Positions 1 through 12,260 of a DNA stretch of 64,000 bases are shown piece by piece. Position 1 is the first letter of the stretch; every line of letters starts with the position of its first letter. The DNA comes from Saccharomycopsis crataegensis. Lineage: Eukaryota > Ascomycota > Saccharomycetes > Ascoideales > Saccharomycopsidaceae. The stretch lies in the NCBI RefSeq assembly GCF_037102585.1, contig NW_027043819.1:1178001-1242000 (forward strand), given 5' to 3'. Both the position numbers and the translations under genes were made by a program. The notes beneath the pieces were generated by a model. The model searched no databases. It was not told where the DNA came from and saw only the letters and a program-made list of their open reading frames with translations.

Positions 1-808
1 CAACATAAAATCGAGAGTCACTGTAGCATCTTCCTTCATCAATTTTTGAAGGAATTCCTTATGCTCACCAGTAAGAAGGGGCTTACGACCTCTTTTCTTT
101 GTTGGCTCCGAGATACCATTTAATTCATTAACAAGTATTTTGTTCCAATTTCTTTTCCATGTGTAAGCAGTTTGCAAAGGTATATCTTCCAATTTTGCAG
201 CCTTGTAAGCTGACACGCCTTCTTCGAAAATAGGATCAATTTCCATGATATCCATGATACCTGGTTTTTCAAAATGCTTATAGTCACTGTAACTAAAGCA
301 AGCTTCAACTGGTGCTATTTCAGACTCTAAAGTCATTTCACTTGGTTCAGTATAGAATCTATTACCTAGGCCATCAACATACCCATCAGTTAGTAGCTTG
401 GCTTTCAAGTCCATACTTAGTTTTGGTAGTAAAAGCTTATGCTTTTTTTTGTATGTAATCTGGTGATCATATAGAGCCCGAATTAAGCAATAAAAGTGGG
501 AATTGCTCACTTTATATGGAGAACAGCTTACCATACATTCGTTCCTTTTTTTGAAAACCGTAATTACGTGCTACTATTAATATTATTATAGATATCAGGC
601 TTTGTAGAAAGTAGCACAGAATTATGGAAAAAATGAGTATAATTTAATTAAACTGAGTAGCTTAGAGGCTTATAGAGCCATTCACATGAAAAAAAAGGAA
701 TTAATATGAATTTTATACACTTTTGGTATGAATAATTAAAGTGCAATAGTATGAACTATTTTTCTTAGATGGTCTGAATAAATCCCGCTGCGGTGGTACG
801 AAAAATAC
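1..808 (-). mobile_element. Tc1/mariner remnant, cut by the window start
   Basis: This is the N-terminal end and part of the terminal inverted repeat of the same transposon seen whole at 27117-29258 and 50692-52519. Reading the minus strand from the ATG at 470 gives the family N-terminus (MITRLHTK), but the A-run after codon 7 has 8 bases against 9 in the other copies, so the frame is shifted. The outer ~95 bp of the inverted repeat is missing, and at about 808 the sequence passes directly into a Ty3-type LTR end. The junction has no target duplication and looks like a deletion or recombination joint. The transposase catalytic part lies beyond the window. Confidence 0.85.
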
Positions 809-848
809 CAACCAGGGCTCAACCCAGCCATGATCCCATAATACAACA
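809..848 (-). repeat. Ty3-type LTR end fragment
   Basis: About 40 bp match the 5' end of the Ty3-type LTR read on the minus strand and finish in ACAACA, slightly diverged from the usual TAACA. The fragment ends exactly 12 bp before the tRNA-Ile gene, the spacing seen at other LTR-tRNA pairs here. It is a fossil remnant of an element once inserted upstream of this tRNA gene. Confidence 0.75.
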
Positions 849-860
849 AAAAATTCGTAA

Positions 861-954
861 GGTCCCTTGGCCCAGTTGGTTAAGGCGTGGTGCTAATAAC
901 AGCTTTCAATGCATTGTTACGCCAAGATCGGCGGTTCGATCCCGCCAGGGACCA
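861..954 (+). tRNA. tRNA-Ile(AAT) with intron
   Basis: It folds as a standard tRNA. The acceptor stem GGTCCCT pairs with AGGGACC and the discriminator base is A. The anticodon loop is CTAATAA with anticodon AAT, and the T-arm holds TTCGATC. A 20-nt intron (ACAGCTTTCAATGCATTGTT) lies between loop positions 37 and 38. The exons closely match yeast tRNA-Ile(AAT). A second copy at 26983-27076 is identical, intron included. A T-rich Pol III terminator follows, and a LINE-B tail has entered it. Confidence 0.95.
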
Positions 955-970
955 TATTTTTGAGTTTTTC

Positions 971-1014
971 TTTTTTTTAAGAGAAAATTCAATATATTAA
1001 TTAATTACATAACT
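971..1014 (-). mobile_element. LINE-B 3' tail remnant in the tRNA-Ile terminator
   Basis: A poly-T run followed by about 35 bp matches the 3' end of LINE-B on the minus strand. It abuts the T-tract terminator of tRNA-Ile. The same remnant lies after the second tRNA-Ile gene (27091-27116), where a mariner later inserted into it. Beyond 1014 the sequence switches to LINE-A. Confidence 0.7.
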
Positions 1015-1021
1015 ACTGTGT

Positions 1022-1441
1022 TTTAGCAGACATCAAGAAGTAAACTCACAACATCATACTACTTCTTCTGCTGCCAACATTCCTCCTTCACCTACCCCTG
1101 CCCGTGATACTGTCACTTCCTCGGCTCTGGCCACTTCTTCTATCCCTGCTTCTGCCCCTGCTTCTGTCCCTGCTTCTGTCCCTACCTCTGTTCCTACCCC
1201 TCTTACTACCTCACCTCATTCTACCTCACCTCATTCAGCTTCCCCCTTCTCAAAACATACATCTATCCTGGAAAACTCAGACAAAATGCCCACGCCACTG
1301 GAATCATTTACTCCCCGGCCAATGAAGCTTCTGTCAAAAGAACAATCTTCCCCCCTGGATGATAACAACAACGAAATAAATTCACCTCAATCAGATGGCT
1401 CAAATGTCACAAAAAACGCCTCTCATACACAAAATGAGTAA
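1022..1441 (+). pseudogene. LINE-A ORF1, C-terminal fragment
   Basis: One open frame enters at the truncation point and ends at the TAA at 1439-1441. It encodes a low-complexity tail rich in Ser, Pro, Ala and Thr, with repeated units such as PASVPASVPTSVP, followed by a polar end. By position it is the last part of the ORF1 RNA-binding protein. The N-terminal part of LINE-A ORF1 is seen separately at 42708-43042. The stop overlaps the ORF2 start in the string ATGAGTAA, with the ORF2 ATG at 1434. The upstream part and any zinc knuckles are missing here. The Leu-rich open frame over the same bases is a shadow. Confidence 0.75.
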
Positions 1442-4400
1442 ACTATCGATCATTAGTCAAAACATCCAAAGATTGAGATTGGATGACTCCAAAATTCTCC
1501 ATCTATCAAACCAATATAACATTTCAATGTTTCAAGAACTTAATCTTGGCGAGGACTTCCTCTTCCAACACCAAAACAAAAAAATTTATAAAAATACTCC
1601 ATCATCCCGCACAGCTATTATAATTGAGGACCACATAAAGGTCGTTGATCATTCATTGCTAACAATTGCAGTACTGAGCCAGCTCCAGGTTTATATCACA
1701 GATGCCATTATTGAACAAGATGCCAATAACTGGCTTTGGCTAATCAATATCTACAACCCATCTGCTGATTACCAAAAACAAACCCTCCTTCAAAATCAAC
1801 TCTCCATCACCCTCCAAACCCAGCTTACCACTCTCAGAGCGAGAAGCAACAATAAGACCATCAACATTATTCTCGGAGGTGACTTTAATAACTTTGTCAA
1901 TTCAAGAGACTCTGCTAACTTCCGTTCTCGCGAACAAAGATCGTCCGAGTCGCTTAAAAAGCTAATCAAAACTTTCAAGCTAGCAGATATCTATGAACAT
2001 CCAAAATTGCACCAGATTAAAAAGAATTGGACTAACCAATCCACCACGGAAGAAAGTAGTCGCAGAATAGATCGTTTTTATATCAGTCAGTCCATGATCT
2101 CCGACAAAAACAGATTTCATATTCAAATGTCCCAACAAAACTATCTAAAGTCTTCTTCAACTCACGATTCTATTATTCTTGAAATCAACACTCAACCTCA
2201 TGCAATGACTTACATCCCCCAACATAATATCATTAAAAATCATATCATTCAATGGCTTCTGAAGATCAAGTTTCCACCCACTGTGAACTCTACTTCAGAC
2301 CTCATTTCTGAGATTCGCTTGAAGCTGAATTTTTTGACGATGGTACACAAGAAAATAACAGAAAATACTGATGAACCAAATTATTATGACCACATAAGAA
2401 CTAGGTTCCACCAACACTCCAGACCGCGCCCAATCAAAGCCCTCAAAGCTTCAGATGGCGCTTTATTGACATCACAGCAAGACATGATTCTAGAAGTAAC
2501 CAATTACTATCAAAAACTCTACGATGGATCTCGTGGTTCAAAGAGCTCGGAAAATATAGAAAGGTTCATCAACGCCTCCTTGGGAGATCAGTTACCACTA
2601 ACCAACACTGAATCCAACAACTTGAACAAACCAATCACCATGACAGAATTGGAATATGCCGTTACTGAATCCAATACTCAATCCGCCCCCGGGGTAGATG
2701 GTATACCATACGGCGTTTATAAGTCTCTCTTTCCTCAGATAAAACACATACTTCTAAAAGAATTTAACCAAATTCTTTCTTCAGGGGAAATTCCATTCAA
2801 CTATCGAACCATAAAATTCACTCTCATACCAAAACCAAACAAAGATGTTCAAAAAGTGGAGAATTACAGGCCCATAGCATTAATCAACACAAATTTGAAA
2901 CTCTTTTCCAGCATCATCAACGCCCGTTTGCTCCCGTTCTTGCAAAAAATTATCGGCCCAAATCAAGTTGGTTTCATACCTGAAAGATCCTCCTTCTCTA
3001 ATATAACAATTTTCGGTGACTTGCTTTCCAGTTTAATATCCCCACAAGACAAGCCACATGTCAATCATTCTACTAACCACCGAATCATGCTTGCTGACTT
3101 TGAAAAGGCTTTTGACCAGATTTCCCATCTATACCTTAAAATATTACTTCGAAAACTCAATTTTGGAAAAATGACGGAAACTATTCACGCTATCCTTACC
3201 AAAGCCCTCGGAACCATTTGCCTAAATAACATTACAGGCCCTTCTTTCCCATTAAGAAACGGAACCCTTCAGGGCAACCCACTTTCACCAACAATTTTCG
3301 CGTTAGCCCTTGAACCTTTTCTAAGAGCCATCCAAAGATTAAATAAAGGATTCAGTTACAACCATAAGATCCAACCAAACATCATCCCCAGAGTCAAATA
3401 CCTTGCCTATGCAGATGATGTTACCTTATTCTTGAGAGATCATAATGACTTCAAAAACACTATGAAGATAATTCAGGCGTTCGAACAAGTCAGTGGTTCT
3501 AAATTAAACAAAAGCAAATCCAGATTAATTGTTCCATGCGATCAAATACCATTCCAGTCCGACTTCCAAATAGATATTGCTGACAATAATTATGAAATCC
3601 AATATCTAGGCGTTAAAATTGGGAACTCGTGTCAAACCTGGCCTAATACTCTCCAAAAAGACATCAGCACCAAATATTACATGACCAACATGAATTCACT
3701 ACCAATATCAAGTCAAATAGTCGGATATAACACATATATCTTGTCTAAGCTATATTACCACGAGATTCATGCACCTATGCTTCCAGACCAAATAGATTTG
3801 CTAGAACAATCCATCAAAAACCAGGTGAACAAAAAACTGAAAATCTCCATGGACACTTTAAAAACAAGCCCATTGAAAGGAGGATATGGCATGGTGGATA
3901 TCAAAAGCCAATTGAACTACCGCAAGGCAAAAATCTTTCAACAACTCTTTCTAAAATCTTTAAACCCATATTGCCAGTTACTCCGATTCAAGCTCCAACT
4001 AGCAATAAACATGATCATCAAACAAAATCTATCCGAGGAAGAGCAGTCGATACAAGGATATATAAAAACCCAATACTGGTGGCGGTTAATATTGGGTGAC
4101 CAGATCAATATCAAGAATAAGAGAGACAGCAGGTCCATACTCAACCAGGTTATAAATCTTCCAATGTTCACCACAGCGGAAAAATGTGCTTTTGTGGCTT
4201 GGTATAAATTATTGTCCAAACCAATATCTCAACAACAAACATTGAACCCAATGAATATCAAACACTCAGACCTTGCCAAGTCCATTCAAGACGGTATACC
4301 AACTATCTATCAAATGGAGATCCCAAAACTGGTCATGGAGTTTGAACACAAACAGGGAAGCAAGAAAAAAAGAGCCAGAATTGATAAACATAAATTATCC

Positions 4401-4865
4401 ACCACTTTAACCAATATCCAAGAAGTCACCCAAACGAAACAAAACTCTTTCTGGAAGAGACTCCACAAATACCAACATAATAGCCCTGGTTACTTTGAAA
4501 ACATACACATATTCCACTTAGGTGCTGAACAATTTTTTTACCAACATAGAAAATGTCACTATTGCGGGCTCGAAACCGTCTCTCAAGACCAACAACATGA
4601 ATCACCAGAACTCCAAGTCAAGATCAAAATGACCCATTTCCTAATTCAATGCCCATTATCAACCGAGTTATGGTCATGATTGAAAATCCCAATTCCATTA
4701 GCATGGAATAACTTAATCGCTCCCAATCATTCAGAATCAACAATCAAAAAGATCGACCGCTACCTATGCTATCAACGCAAACTCTCACGCCTAAGATATC
4801 ATAACCAAATTGATTGGAACACATCAATTAACAACTTGATTTATATCATTACTACTGGGAACTGA
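1434..4865 (+). pseudogene. LINE-A ORF2: endonuclease-reverse transcriptase, one premature stop
   Basis: ORF2 encodes the enzyme for target-primed reverse transcription. From the likely start MSKLSIISQ, the order is: an APE-like endonuclease (QELNL metal-site Glu, GGDFNNF, SRRIDRFYI, STHDS); an L1-type RT (PGVDGIP, NYRPIALIN, DFEKAFD, LQGNPLSP, YADDVT at about residue 658); and a C-terminal zinc motif beginning CHYC and ending HFLIQC. An in-frame upstream ATG exists at 1395, but the ATG overlapping the ORF1 stop fits the family arrangement better. Compared with the other LINE-A copies, an AGA codon has become TGA at 4677-4679. The last 62 codons follow in frame to 4865. The endonuclease and RT cores look intact, so this is a lightly damaged copy. 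Confidence 0.9.
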
Positions 4866-5082
4866 ATAGTCGATCAAAACAAAAAAGAAAAAAAAAAATT
4901 AACAAAAACAATAACAAAAAAACATTTTATTTAAATACTAATAATTATCACTAAAGGGTTTTTCACCATATGATATGGTTTTCCCTAACATATATAATGA
5001 GCATTAGCTTATAAGATTTTACATAGATATATATAATTATATATTTATTAATAAATCGAACTTTGAAGGAAAAAAAAAAATG

Positions 5083-5807
5083 AGATGTCAAAAACACTCA
5101 TGGATATTACTGGGGTGAATCAGAAACAAGTTGATAACTTTTGGCATAACCTCAAAAAATTCAACCAACATTTCCCGGGGAAATATCAAAATATTCACAC
5201 CTTTCATTTGGGCATTGAAAATCACAATTACGTAAATAATCATTGTGACTATTGCAGCAAAAAATTAACCAGATATGATGAACCCCAATATGCCCCAAAA
5301 GAAATCCAATTTGAAATCATGAAGCACCATCTTATTGAATGTCCATTGGCCCAGAAACTTTGGAAAAAAATTGACTTGAATATCCCATTAACCTGGCAAA
5401 TAATCATTACCCCTGCCACCAACATGAACGAAACCAGAACGATCGATAGATATCTAGGTTTCCAACGAAAATTATCAAGATTGAAATCCAAAAGGCATTT
5501 CAATTGTCACATGGCCGTTGATTCAATGATCTTCTTGCTTGAAAGCAATATCTTTTAAGCGGAGAAGAAAAAATAGGTGGGGAAAAACAAGAAAATAAAA
5601 TCAAAAAAAAAAAAAAATAAAATCAAAAAAAAAAACAACAATTAAAAACCTTAAAAACGCATAAAAACATTTTTTCACAATAATAGGGTTTTTCACCATT
5701 AATGGTTTTCCCTTAACACTTTAATTTTCAAACTACATTAGGTAGTTTATGAGATATATAGTTATATAATTAATTAATATATTGAATTTTGTCTTTTAAA
5801 AAAAAAA
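5083..5807 (+). mobile_element. LINE-B fragment 1, strongly 5'-truncated
   Basis: This is the 3' end of LINE-B, joined directly to the LINE-A poly(A) tail. It contains the last 157 codons of ORF2 (5085-5558), including the CDYC...HHLIEC zinc motif, the 3' UTR and a poly(A) tail at 5797-5807. The frame is open but has no endonuclease or RT. It was probably an independent insertion into or next to the LINE-A tail. Confidence 0.85.
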
Positions 5808-5836
5808 TTTATTGAATTTTGTCTTTAAAAAAAAAA
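5808..5836 (+). mobile_element. Ultra-short LINE-B tail
   Basis: About 19 bp of LINE-B 3' end (TTTATTGAATTTTGTCTTT) plus a second poly(A) follow directly on the previous tail. It repeats the terminus of the fragment before it. Either a nearly fully truncated insertion or a slippage duplication could make it. Similar mini-tails occur at 23341-23360 and 42641-42687. Confidence 0.6.
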
Positions 5837-5859
5837 GTGATTAATTCATATCGACTATA

Positions 5860-8327
5860 ATGAGTATTAATAATACCAAAAGAATTCCAAAGCCTTCCAA
5901 CTACTCCACTGATCCAAAAAATGATCCTCCTTCTCAAGAAACCCTGGTTTCTTCTGATATTATCGTTGACTTAGATCATGCAAATCCCAACGCAACCGAT
6001 CAAAACAATGTAAACAAACACGGAAATAAACCACATTCAGACGAAGAAATCACTGAGGAAGATGACAATACTTTTTTAAGTACTGCTGAAATCTTTGCAA
6101 CCCCATCTAATACCATAAATGAGGCCTCTAATGCTGATTCTGATGTTGATATTGCCCACCGCCCAGCCCCGGAAATTAATGTTTCTCCAGTTGATTGCGA
6201 TCGCAATCTTGACAGTGCAGGTGACACTAGCGTCGACATGCATATGTCAAATCAAGCCACCATTGAATCTCAAGGAGATTCACAACCTTCTGTTTCTATT
6301 GATTTTGTTACTGAAAACTCTGAAAACCAAAAAAAAATTGAAAACAACAAAACCCAAAAAAACTCTGAAAACCAAAAAACCCCAAAAAAAACTAACCCAG
6401 CCCCAGTTGCTGCTTTCAGCAGATCCTACGCCCAAATCGCCTCGGGCTCTAAAAGCGCATCCCAACAGGGGACCCTGATTATGAATACCACCTCCACTTT
6501 TCAAAATGTTTTAGCCAAATTCGAAAGAGTTTTTAAATGGGCTAAATATCTCAAATCAATCAAGTTCGAACACCAATATGTCCTTGAATATGCCATTAAG
6601 GAAAAGGGCATGAGGGGATCACTTTTCGGATTTGACACACAAAAAGTGGAAAATGTTGAAGAGAAATATCAAGAATTTGTCAAAATCTACACCATTGAAA
6701 AGTTTTTCAAATTTTATACAAATTCCCATTTAATTAATGAATTCTCAAGATTGAAACAATCTAATATTGCAGAGAAGGATTACATTAAATTTATTATGAG
6801 CCATCAAGATAAACAAAAAATCATGATGTCATTTATTATCCCACCTGAGGTCTACCGGAACTATGAACTTGATGATCATTTGAGTTCAATAAAGGATGCC
6901 TTCCAAAAATTAATCGATGTTAAATTAACCAACATTGAAACTGATTTGAATGATAATGATGATATCAACTTCATCAAGAAAGCTTTAATTGAAGCTCAAA
7001 ACTACTTGTTTATTTCAAATGAAACTATTTGTCTCAAATCCTCACTTATCCCAATATTGAAAGGTCAATTACAAACTAAGAATGAAAAGTTACGTAATGC
7101 ATTTATTGATTTTGTCACTAGCCATTTAAGTGTTGACATTGAACAATCCACTTACAAGCCACGCATCAATATCAATAAGAATGATAAAGAAATCCAATTG
7201 ATTGAGATAACAGCCTTGGAAACAACCCCTGACTATTTTGTCGATGCTACCATCAAGCAAGCGCTTGACCTAGCCCAAATTGAACCAACATCATTCTCAG
7301 TGATTAAAAGTGACATGACTAAAAGACCTAACGAGGAGCTTAAAAATCGTTACATTTATGGTTACTTGGAAATGGAACCAGGAAAACAAATCCCGGTTAT
7401 TCACCAAGACAACATTGTTTCTAAAGTTATTACTAAATGCTTACACTGTATCAATTGTGGTTCAAGAGAACACACCAGATACAATTGCAAGCAAGCATCT
7501 TGCGCGATTTGCAAAAAGCCTAGCCATGTAGCTAAAGACTGTTACTTTAAGCGGCCAAAGAAAAATGTTACAGATGATCGTCATGAGAACCCCAAACAGA
7601 AGCAAAATCAACCACCAGTGATTGAAGTTCCTTCTACCGAGTTCACCATGGTTCATGGTTCATCTAGATCCAGACAGTCAAAACCACCACAAAATGAACT
7701 GAGCAATTTATGGAAGAATCCATTCCACCAATTGGGATTAATATCCAAAGAAAGAGATGATGATTATGAAAATATCCAAACTACCACACCAGCTATCAAC
7801 AGAAAGCATCAAATCACCCCTCCTCCGGTTAATCAAGTTAGAAACCAGCTGAAACCAAACAAGACTCGGCCAAACCAGGAATTAAGTTGAATGTGTTTAG
7901 ATCCCATCCAATTATCCCAAAATCTAATCAAACCTTGTCCAACCCAACTTCTACCCCAGCTTCTACTCCAAAATCTACCCCAAAATCTACCCCAATCTCT
8001 ACCCCAATTTTGACCAAAATTAACACCACCAAGCCTTCAGCACCAAAACCATTTGTACCAAAATCTATTAAGTTAGTCATTAAAGACCCACACCCATCAG
8101 TGACATCAAAACTGGCACAAACTGGCTCTAAAGAGCCAACCCTGTCTGAATCAAGTGCAGAACCTGATAATGATAATGACGAAGAATATGAGGAGGATGA
8201 AATGCTACTGGGTGATGAAATTCCAGTACATGAGAAAACAGAATTAACACCAACCAATGATGATTTGTCAACTCTGGAAGCTGATGCAACCAGAAACAAA
8301 CAGACAAATCAAAATTCCAATCAATAA
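5860..8327 (+). pseudogene. LINE-B ORF1 (RNA-binding protein), frameshifted
   Basis: This is a copy of the 864-residue LINE-B ORF1 found open at 53310-55904. It has an acidic N-terminus, a Lys/Asn-rich stretch, a central conserved region and two CCHC knuckles (CINCGSREHTRYNC and CAICKKPSHVAKDC). A 55-bp deletion between two AGAAA direct repeats at about 7842 shifts the frame, so the reading continues in another frame from 7887 to the normal end at 8327. An in-frame 72-bp deletion also shortens the acidic tail. The stop is 5 nt before the ORF2 ATG. Confidence 0.88.
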
Positions 8328-8332
8328 GCATA

Positions 8333-11300
8333 ATGATTATTAAATTCAATACTCAAAATATACAACGGAGTCGTATCAGCGACCAGTTGGTAATAAGTTT
8401 CACCCAAAAATCCAATGTGTCTTTGCTCCAAGAACTAAATCTATCAGAAGACTTTTCGTTTCAGTTCGATAACAAAGTCATATACTATAATTCAACCTGT
8501 TCCAGAACAGCAATAATTGTTGATGATTCTATTCCAGTGTTAGGATCCAAACTAGCAGGTATTACTGTCCAACATGAACTCCAAAAACACATCACGGATG
8601 TCTTAATTGAATTAGAAAATAACCAAGCACTCTGGATTATAAACTTGTATAATCCAAATCAATACCAAAAGCAAAATCAGATCCATGATCAGCTCAAACT
8701 CAGTTTACTTGCCCAACATCAGAATCTTCAAACTAGATTCCCAGGAAAGACAATCAACATCATGTTAGCTGGTGATTTTAATAATTTTATTGATCATTCG
8801 GACTCCCTAAATTATAGAAGCCGTGAAGACTCAGTTGCTGAATCCTTAACTAATCTCATTACTTTGTTGAACTTGAAGGACTCATTCAATTCAATCAAAC
8901 ATAACATCAAGAAAACATTCACTAATAAAGCATCAGAATTAGGGAAAAGCCGGAGATTGGATAGGTTCTATATCACTGGGAGCTTCTTAAAAAACAAAGA
9001 AAACAAATGGAATATGACGCAAACAAATCATTTTGGGAAAAGATCCACACATGATTCAGTTACAGTGGAGTTGACTTTAACTTCATCCAAGGCTTACTAT
9101 AATATGAAGAGATATAGATTGACCGATAGAATCATTAATGTTCTCAAGCACCAATCTATAAATGAAGATATCCAAGGAACCGATGAATTAATAATTGATA
9201 TTAAATGCAAAGCAGAAAAACTCAAACACATGTTGAAAAAAGTGAAAGTGCCTGAACTTGATAAAGTGACGGAATATTATCAACATATTAACCAAGTTTT
9301 CCACCAATATCAAGAACAACGCCCAATAAAACAGCTAAAAGATGTAGAAGGGTCACTAGTTCAATCTCATGAAGAGATAATGAAAATAGCAACTGAATAT
9401 TATATGGACTTGTTTGATGGAACCAGAGGAACAAAGGACACAAAAAAATACATAAATATCTTCAGGACGTGATTCCAACCCAAGGAATATCTCCTGAAGA
9501 GAAGAGAAAAATGGATTCCTCCATAACAATGGAAGAACTCAAACTGGCAATTGATTCGGCAAATTTGAAGTCCACACCGGGCATAGATGGAATCCCATAC
9601 AAATTTTATAAGGAATTATTTCCCCAAATCAAACACATCCTTCTTCAAGAATTTAACCACATTCTAACTGAAGGAAATTTACCATTCCACTACCGAACTA
9701 TACTCTTTAACATCATACCAAAGCCTGGAAAGTCAAAAGAAAACATTGGAAACTATAGGCCGATAGCCCTTATCAACACTAATCTTCGATTATTATCCAC
9801 AATAATTAATAATAGGTTGTTGAAGCACTTGCGCGATATCATAGGGGAAGATCAAGCTGGTTTTATTCCAGGCCGGTCATCGTTCTCCAACATCACCATT
9901 TTCAGAGAAATGTTAGATAGTCTAATTCATCCAAAAGATAAAACGCATATAATACCAAATCCACAAAAGCTGATACTAATTGTGGATTTGGAGAAAGCGT
10001 TCGATAGGATATCTCACGAATATATGGAACAACTATTGTCCCGTTTAAATTTTGGAAAAAAATTAGCCAAGTTAATCATCAACATCCTCAAGCAGACAAC
10101 GGGATCCTTATACATCAACAACATGACCGGCCCATTATTCAATTTAAAAAATGGTACCCTCCAAGGTAATCCGTTTTCCCCTTCATTATTTGCATTAGCA
10201 GTAGAACCTTTACTACGATCTATCAAACAGAATACCATAGGCCATAGTTACCAAGGAGATTTGATACCTGAAGCATATAGCAGTCAACATTATCTTGCTT
10301 TTGCTGATGATATCACAGTTTTCCTCAAAGATAAAAGAGATTATTCCAAAACAATGAAATGTATTAGACTATTTGAAAAATTCAGTGGCAGCAAACTCAA
10401 TGAAAAGAAATCCCAACTAATCATACCAACTGATAATTATCCATTTTTGACACCATTCCCATTTGAGATTGCTGATGAAAACTTTCAATTGACATATTTG
10501 GGGATAACTATTGGACCATCAGTGACATTTTGGCCGGAAACATTGCAGCGTGACCTCCATATCAAGTACAAGTTATCAAACATGACCAGCTTGCTGATTC
10601 AATCAAAAATAGAAGCATTCAACACATATATTGCATCCAAGTTCTATTACAAAGAACTACACCAACCTTTGTTACCCAATCAGTTGAATCAAATTGACAC
10701 ATCGATTAAGTTATTGGTCAAGCAAGATACACCTATTTCTTTGGATACACTCAAGACACACAACAACAAAGGCGGTTTCTCAATGATTGATTTAAAGTCT
10801 CAACTCCAACACCGAAGAGCCAAAATTTTCCAGGATTTGTTTTTGGATAGTCACACTAAATATAACCAGATATTACGTTTCAAAATTCAATCAAGTATCA
10901 ATAACATCATTCAAAAAACATCACCAACAAAATCACCAAAGGATGAATATATCAAAACTCATTATTGGTGGGTGGTATTACTTGAACTAGCCGATGACAT
11001 TGAGAATACCAATGATTCAATTTCCTTAGAAGTTATGAATAGCAGCACATTCTCAGATGCTGAAAGGACAGCGTACTGGGATTTCAGAAAAGTTCTTGGT
11101 ATAAAGAAACGTACAATCAGGTTGAAGCCAATGAAGATTGGAATTGAAGATTTGAAAAATTCAATTGAAAAAGGGATTCCTGAAAAATATCAACAACACA
11201 TTCCAATTAGAATTAAGGATTTTGACCATACTAAAGGAAGTAAAAAACAACGGGAAAAACAAGATGTGAACAAGATGTCAAAAACACTCATGGACATTAC

Positions 11301-11748
11301 TGGGGTGAATCAGAAACAAGTTGATAACTTTTGGCATAACCTCAAAAAATTCAACCAACATTTCCCGGGGAAATATCAAAATATTCACATCTTTCATTTG
11401 GGCATTGAAAATCACAATTACGTAAATAATCATTGTGACTATTGCAGCAAAAAATTAACCAGATATGATGAACCCCAATATGCCCCAAAGGAAATCCAAT
11501 TTGAAATCATGAAGCACCATCTTATTGAATGTCCATTGGCCCAGAAACTTTGGAAAAAAATTGACTTGAATATCCCATTAACCTGGCAAACAATCATTAC
11601 CCCTGCCACCAACATGAACGAAACCAGAACGATCGATAGATATCTAGGTTTCCAACGAAAATTATCAAGATTGAAATCCAAAAGGCATTTCAATTGTCAT
11701 ATGGCCGTTGATTCAATGATCTTCTTGCTTGAAAGCAATATCTTTTAA
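8333..11748 (+). pseudogene. LINE-B ORF2 (EN-RT), one frameshift
   Basis: It encodes an APE endonuclease (QELNL, GDFNNF, SRRLDRFYI, STHDSV), an L1-type RT (STPGIDGIP, NYRPIALIN, DLEKAFD, FADDIT) and a C-terminal CCHC motif. An A-run near 9448 has 7 bases against 8 in the other copies. This splits the frame into 8333-9472 and 9469-11748, separating the endonuclease from the RT. The rest matches the intact 1138-residue ORF2 at 33166-36582 almost residue for residue. Confidence 0.9.
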
Positions 11749-11999
11749 GCGGAGAAGAAAAAATAGGTGGGGAAAAACAAGAAAATAAAATCAAAAAAAA
11801 AAATAAAATCAAAAAAAAAACAACAATTAAAAACCTTAAAAACGCATAAAAACATTTTTTCTCAATAATAGGGTTTTTCACCATTAATGGTTTTCCCTTA
11901 ACACTTTAATTTTCAAACTACATTAAGTAGTTTATGAGATATATAGTTATATAATTAATTAATATATTGAATTTTGTCTTTAAAAAAAAAAAAAAAAAA

Positions 12000-12260
12000 G
12001 ATTCAAATTAGGTGATCACAAAGATGATCCTTTTCTTAAACTAAATAAAGGTGAAAACAAGAGGAATGTTGAATCCTTAAATAAATAAAATGGTTAAAAC
12101 TAATAATGGGGTGTTGGACCCATTCCCGCAATAAAGGACTAACAGATAAGGGATGGAACATAAGGTAATACTTCGATGAGGTAATGTAGATCATGGTTTC
12201 GCATGGTACCATCCCGTTGGTAACCAGGACTCAACTCAACCATGATCCGATAATATAACA
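12000..12260 (-). repeat. 3' LTR (type I), outer end missing
   Basis: The LTR begins TGTTATATTATCGGATC in element orientation (at 12260) and runs to 12000, where LINE-B poly(A) replaces the last ~50 bp. The polypurine tract GAGGGGGGATAA abuts it and includes the pol stop codon. Confidence 0.88.

Larger units (their letters stand above)
1017..5080 (+). mobile_element. LINE-A copy 1, 5'-truncated L1-clade retrotransposon
   Basis: This non-LTR element starts inside ORF1 and runs through a long ORF2 and a 3' UTR to a poly(A) tail (5070-5080). The 3' UTR holds the mirrored motif GGGTTTTTCACCAT followed by ATATGGTTTTCCC, also present in LINE-B. Two ORFs, an APE-type endonuclease, a reverse transcriptase, a C-terminal CCHC motif and a poly(A) tail place it in the L1 clade, close in plan to Candida Zorro elements. 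Other copies lie at 23342-26925, 31650-32469 and 40311-42640; the few differences between them indicate recent activity. Confidence 0.9.
5837..11999 (+). mobile_element. LINE-B copy 2, near full length, nested in a Ty3 LTR end
   Basis: The element has a short 5' leader (5837-5859), ORF1, ORF2, a 3' UTR and an A18 tail ending at 11999. Its 3' flank (from 12000) is the interior of a Ty3-type LTR lacking its outer ~50 bp, so it inserted into that LTR or a deletion removed the rest. The 5' leader differs from the other two long copies, which begin with A-rich sequence and GTTCCATTATA before the same ATG. ORF1 and ORF2 each carry a frameshift, so this copy is inactive on its own. Confidence 0.88.

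Noticed and set aside
1104-1325. 73-codon Leu/Pro-rich open frame resembling a membrane peptide
   Set aside because: It is an off-frame shadow of the Ser/Pro/Ala-rich LINE-A ORF1 tail, which continues in another frame to the stop at 1441.
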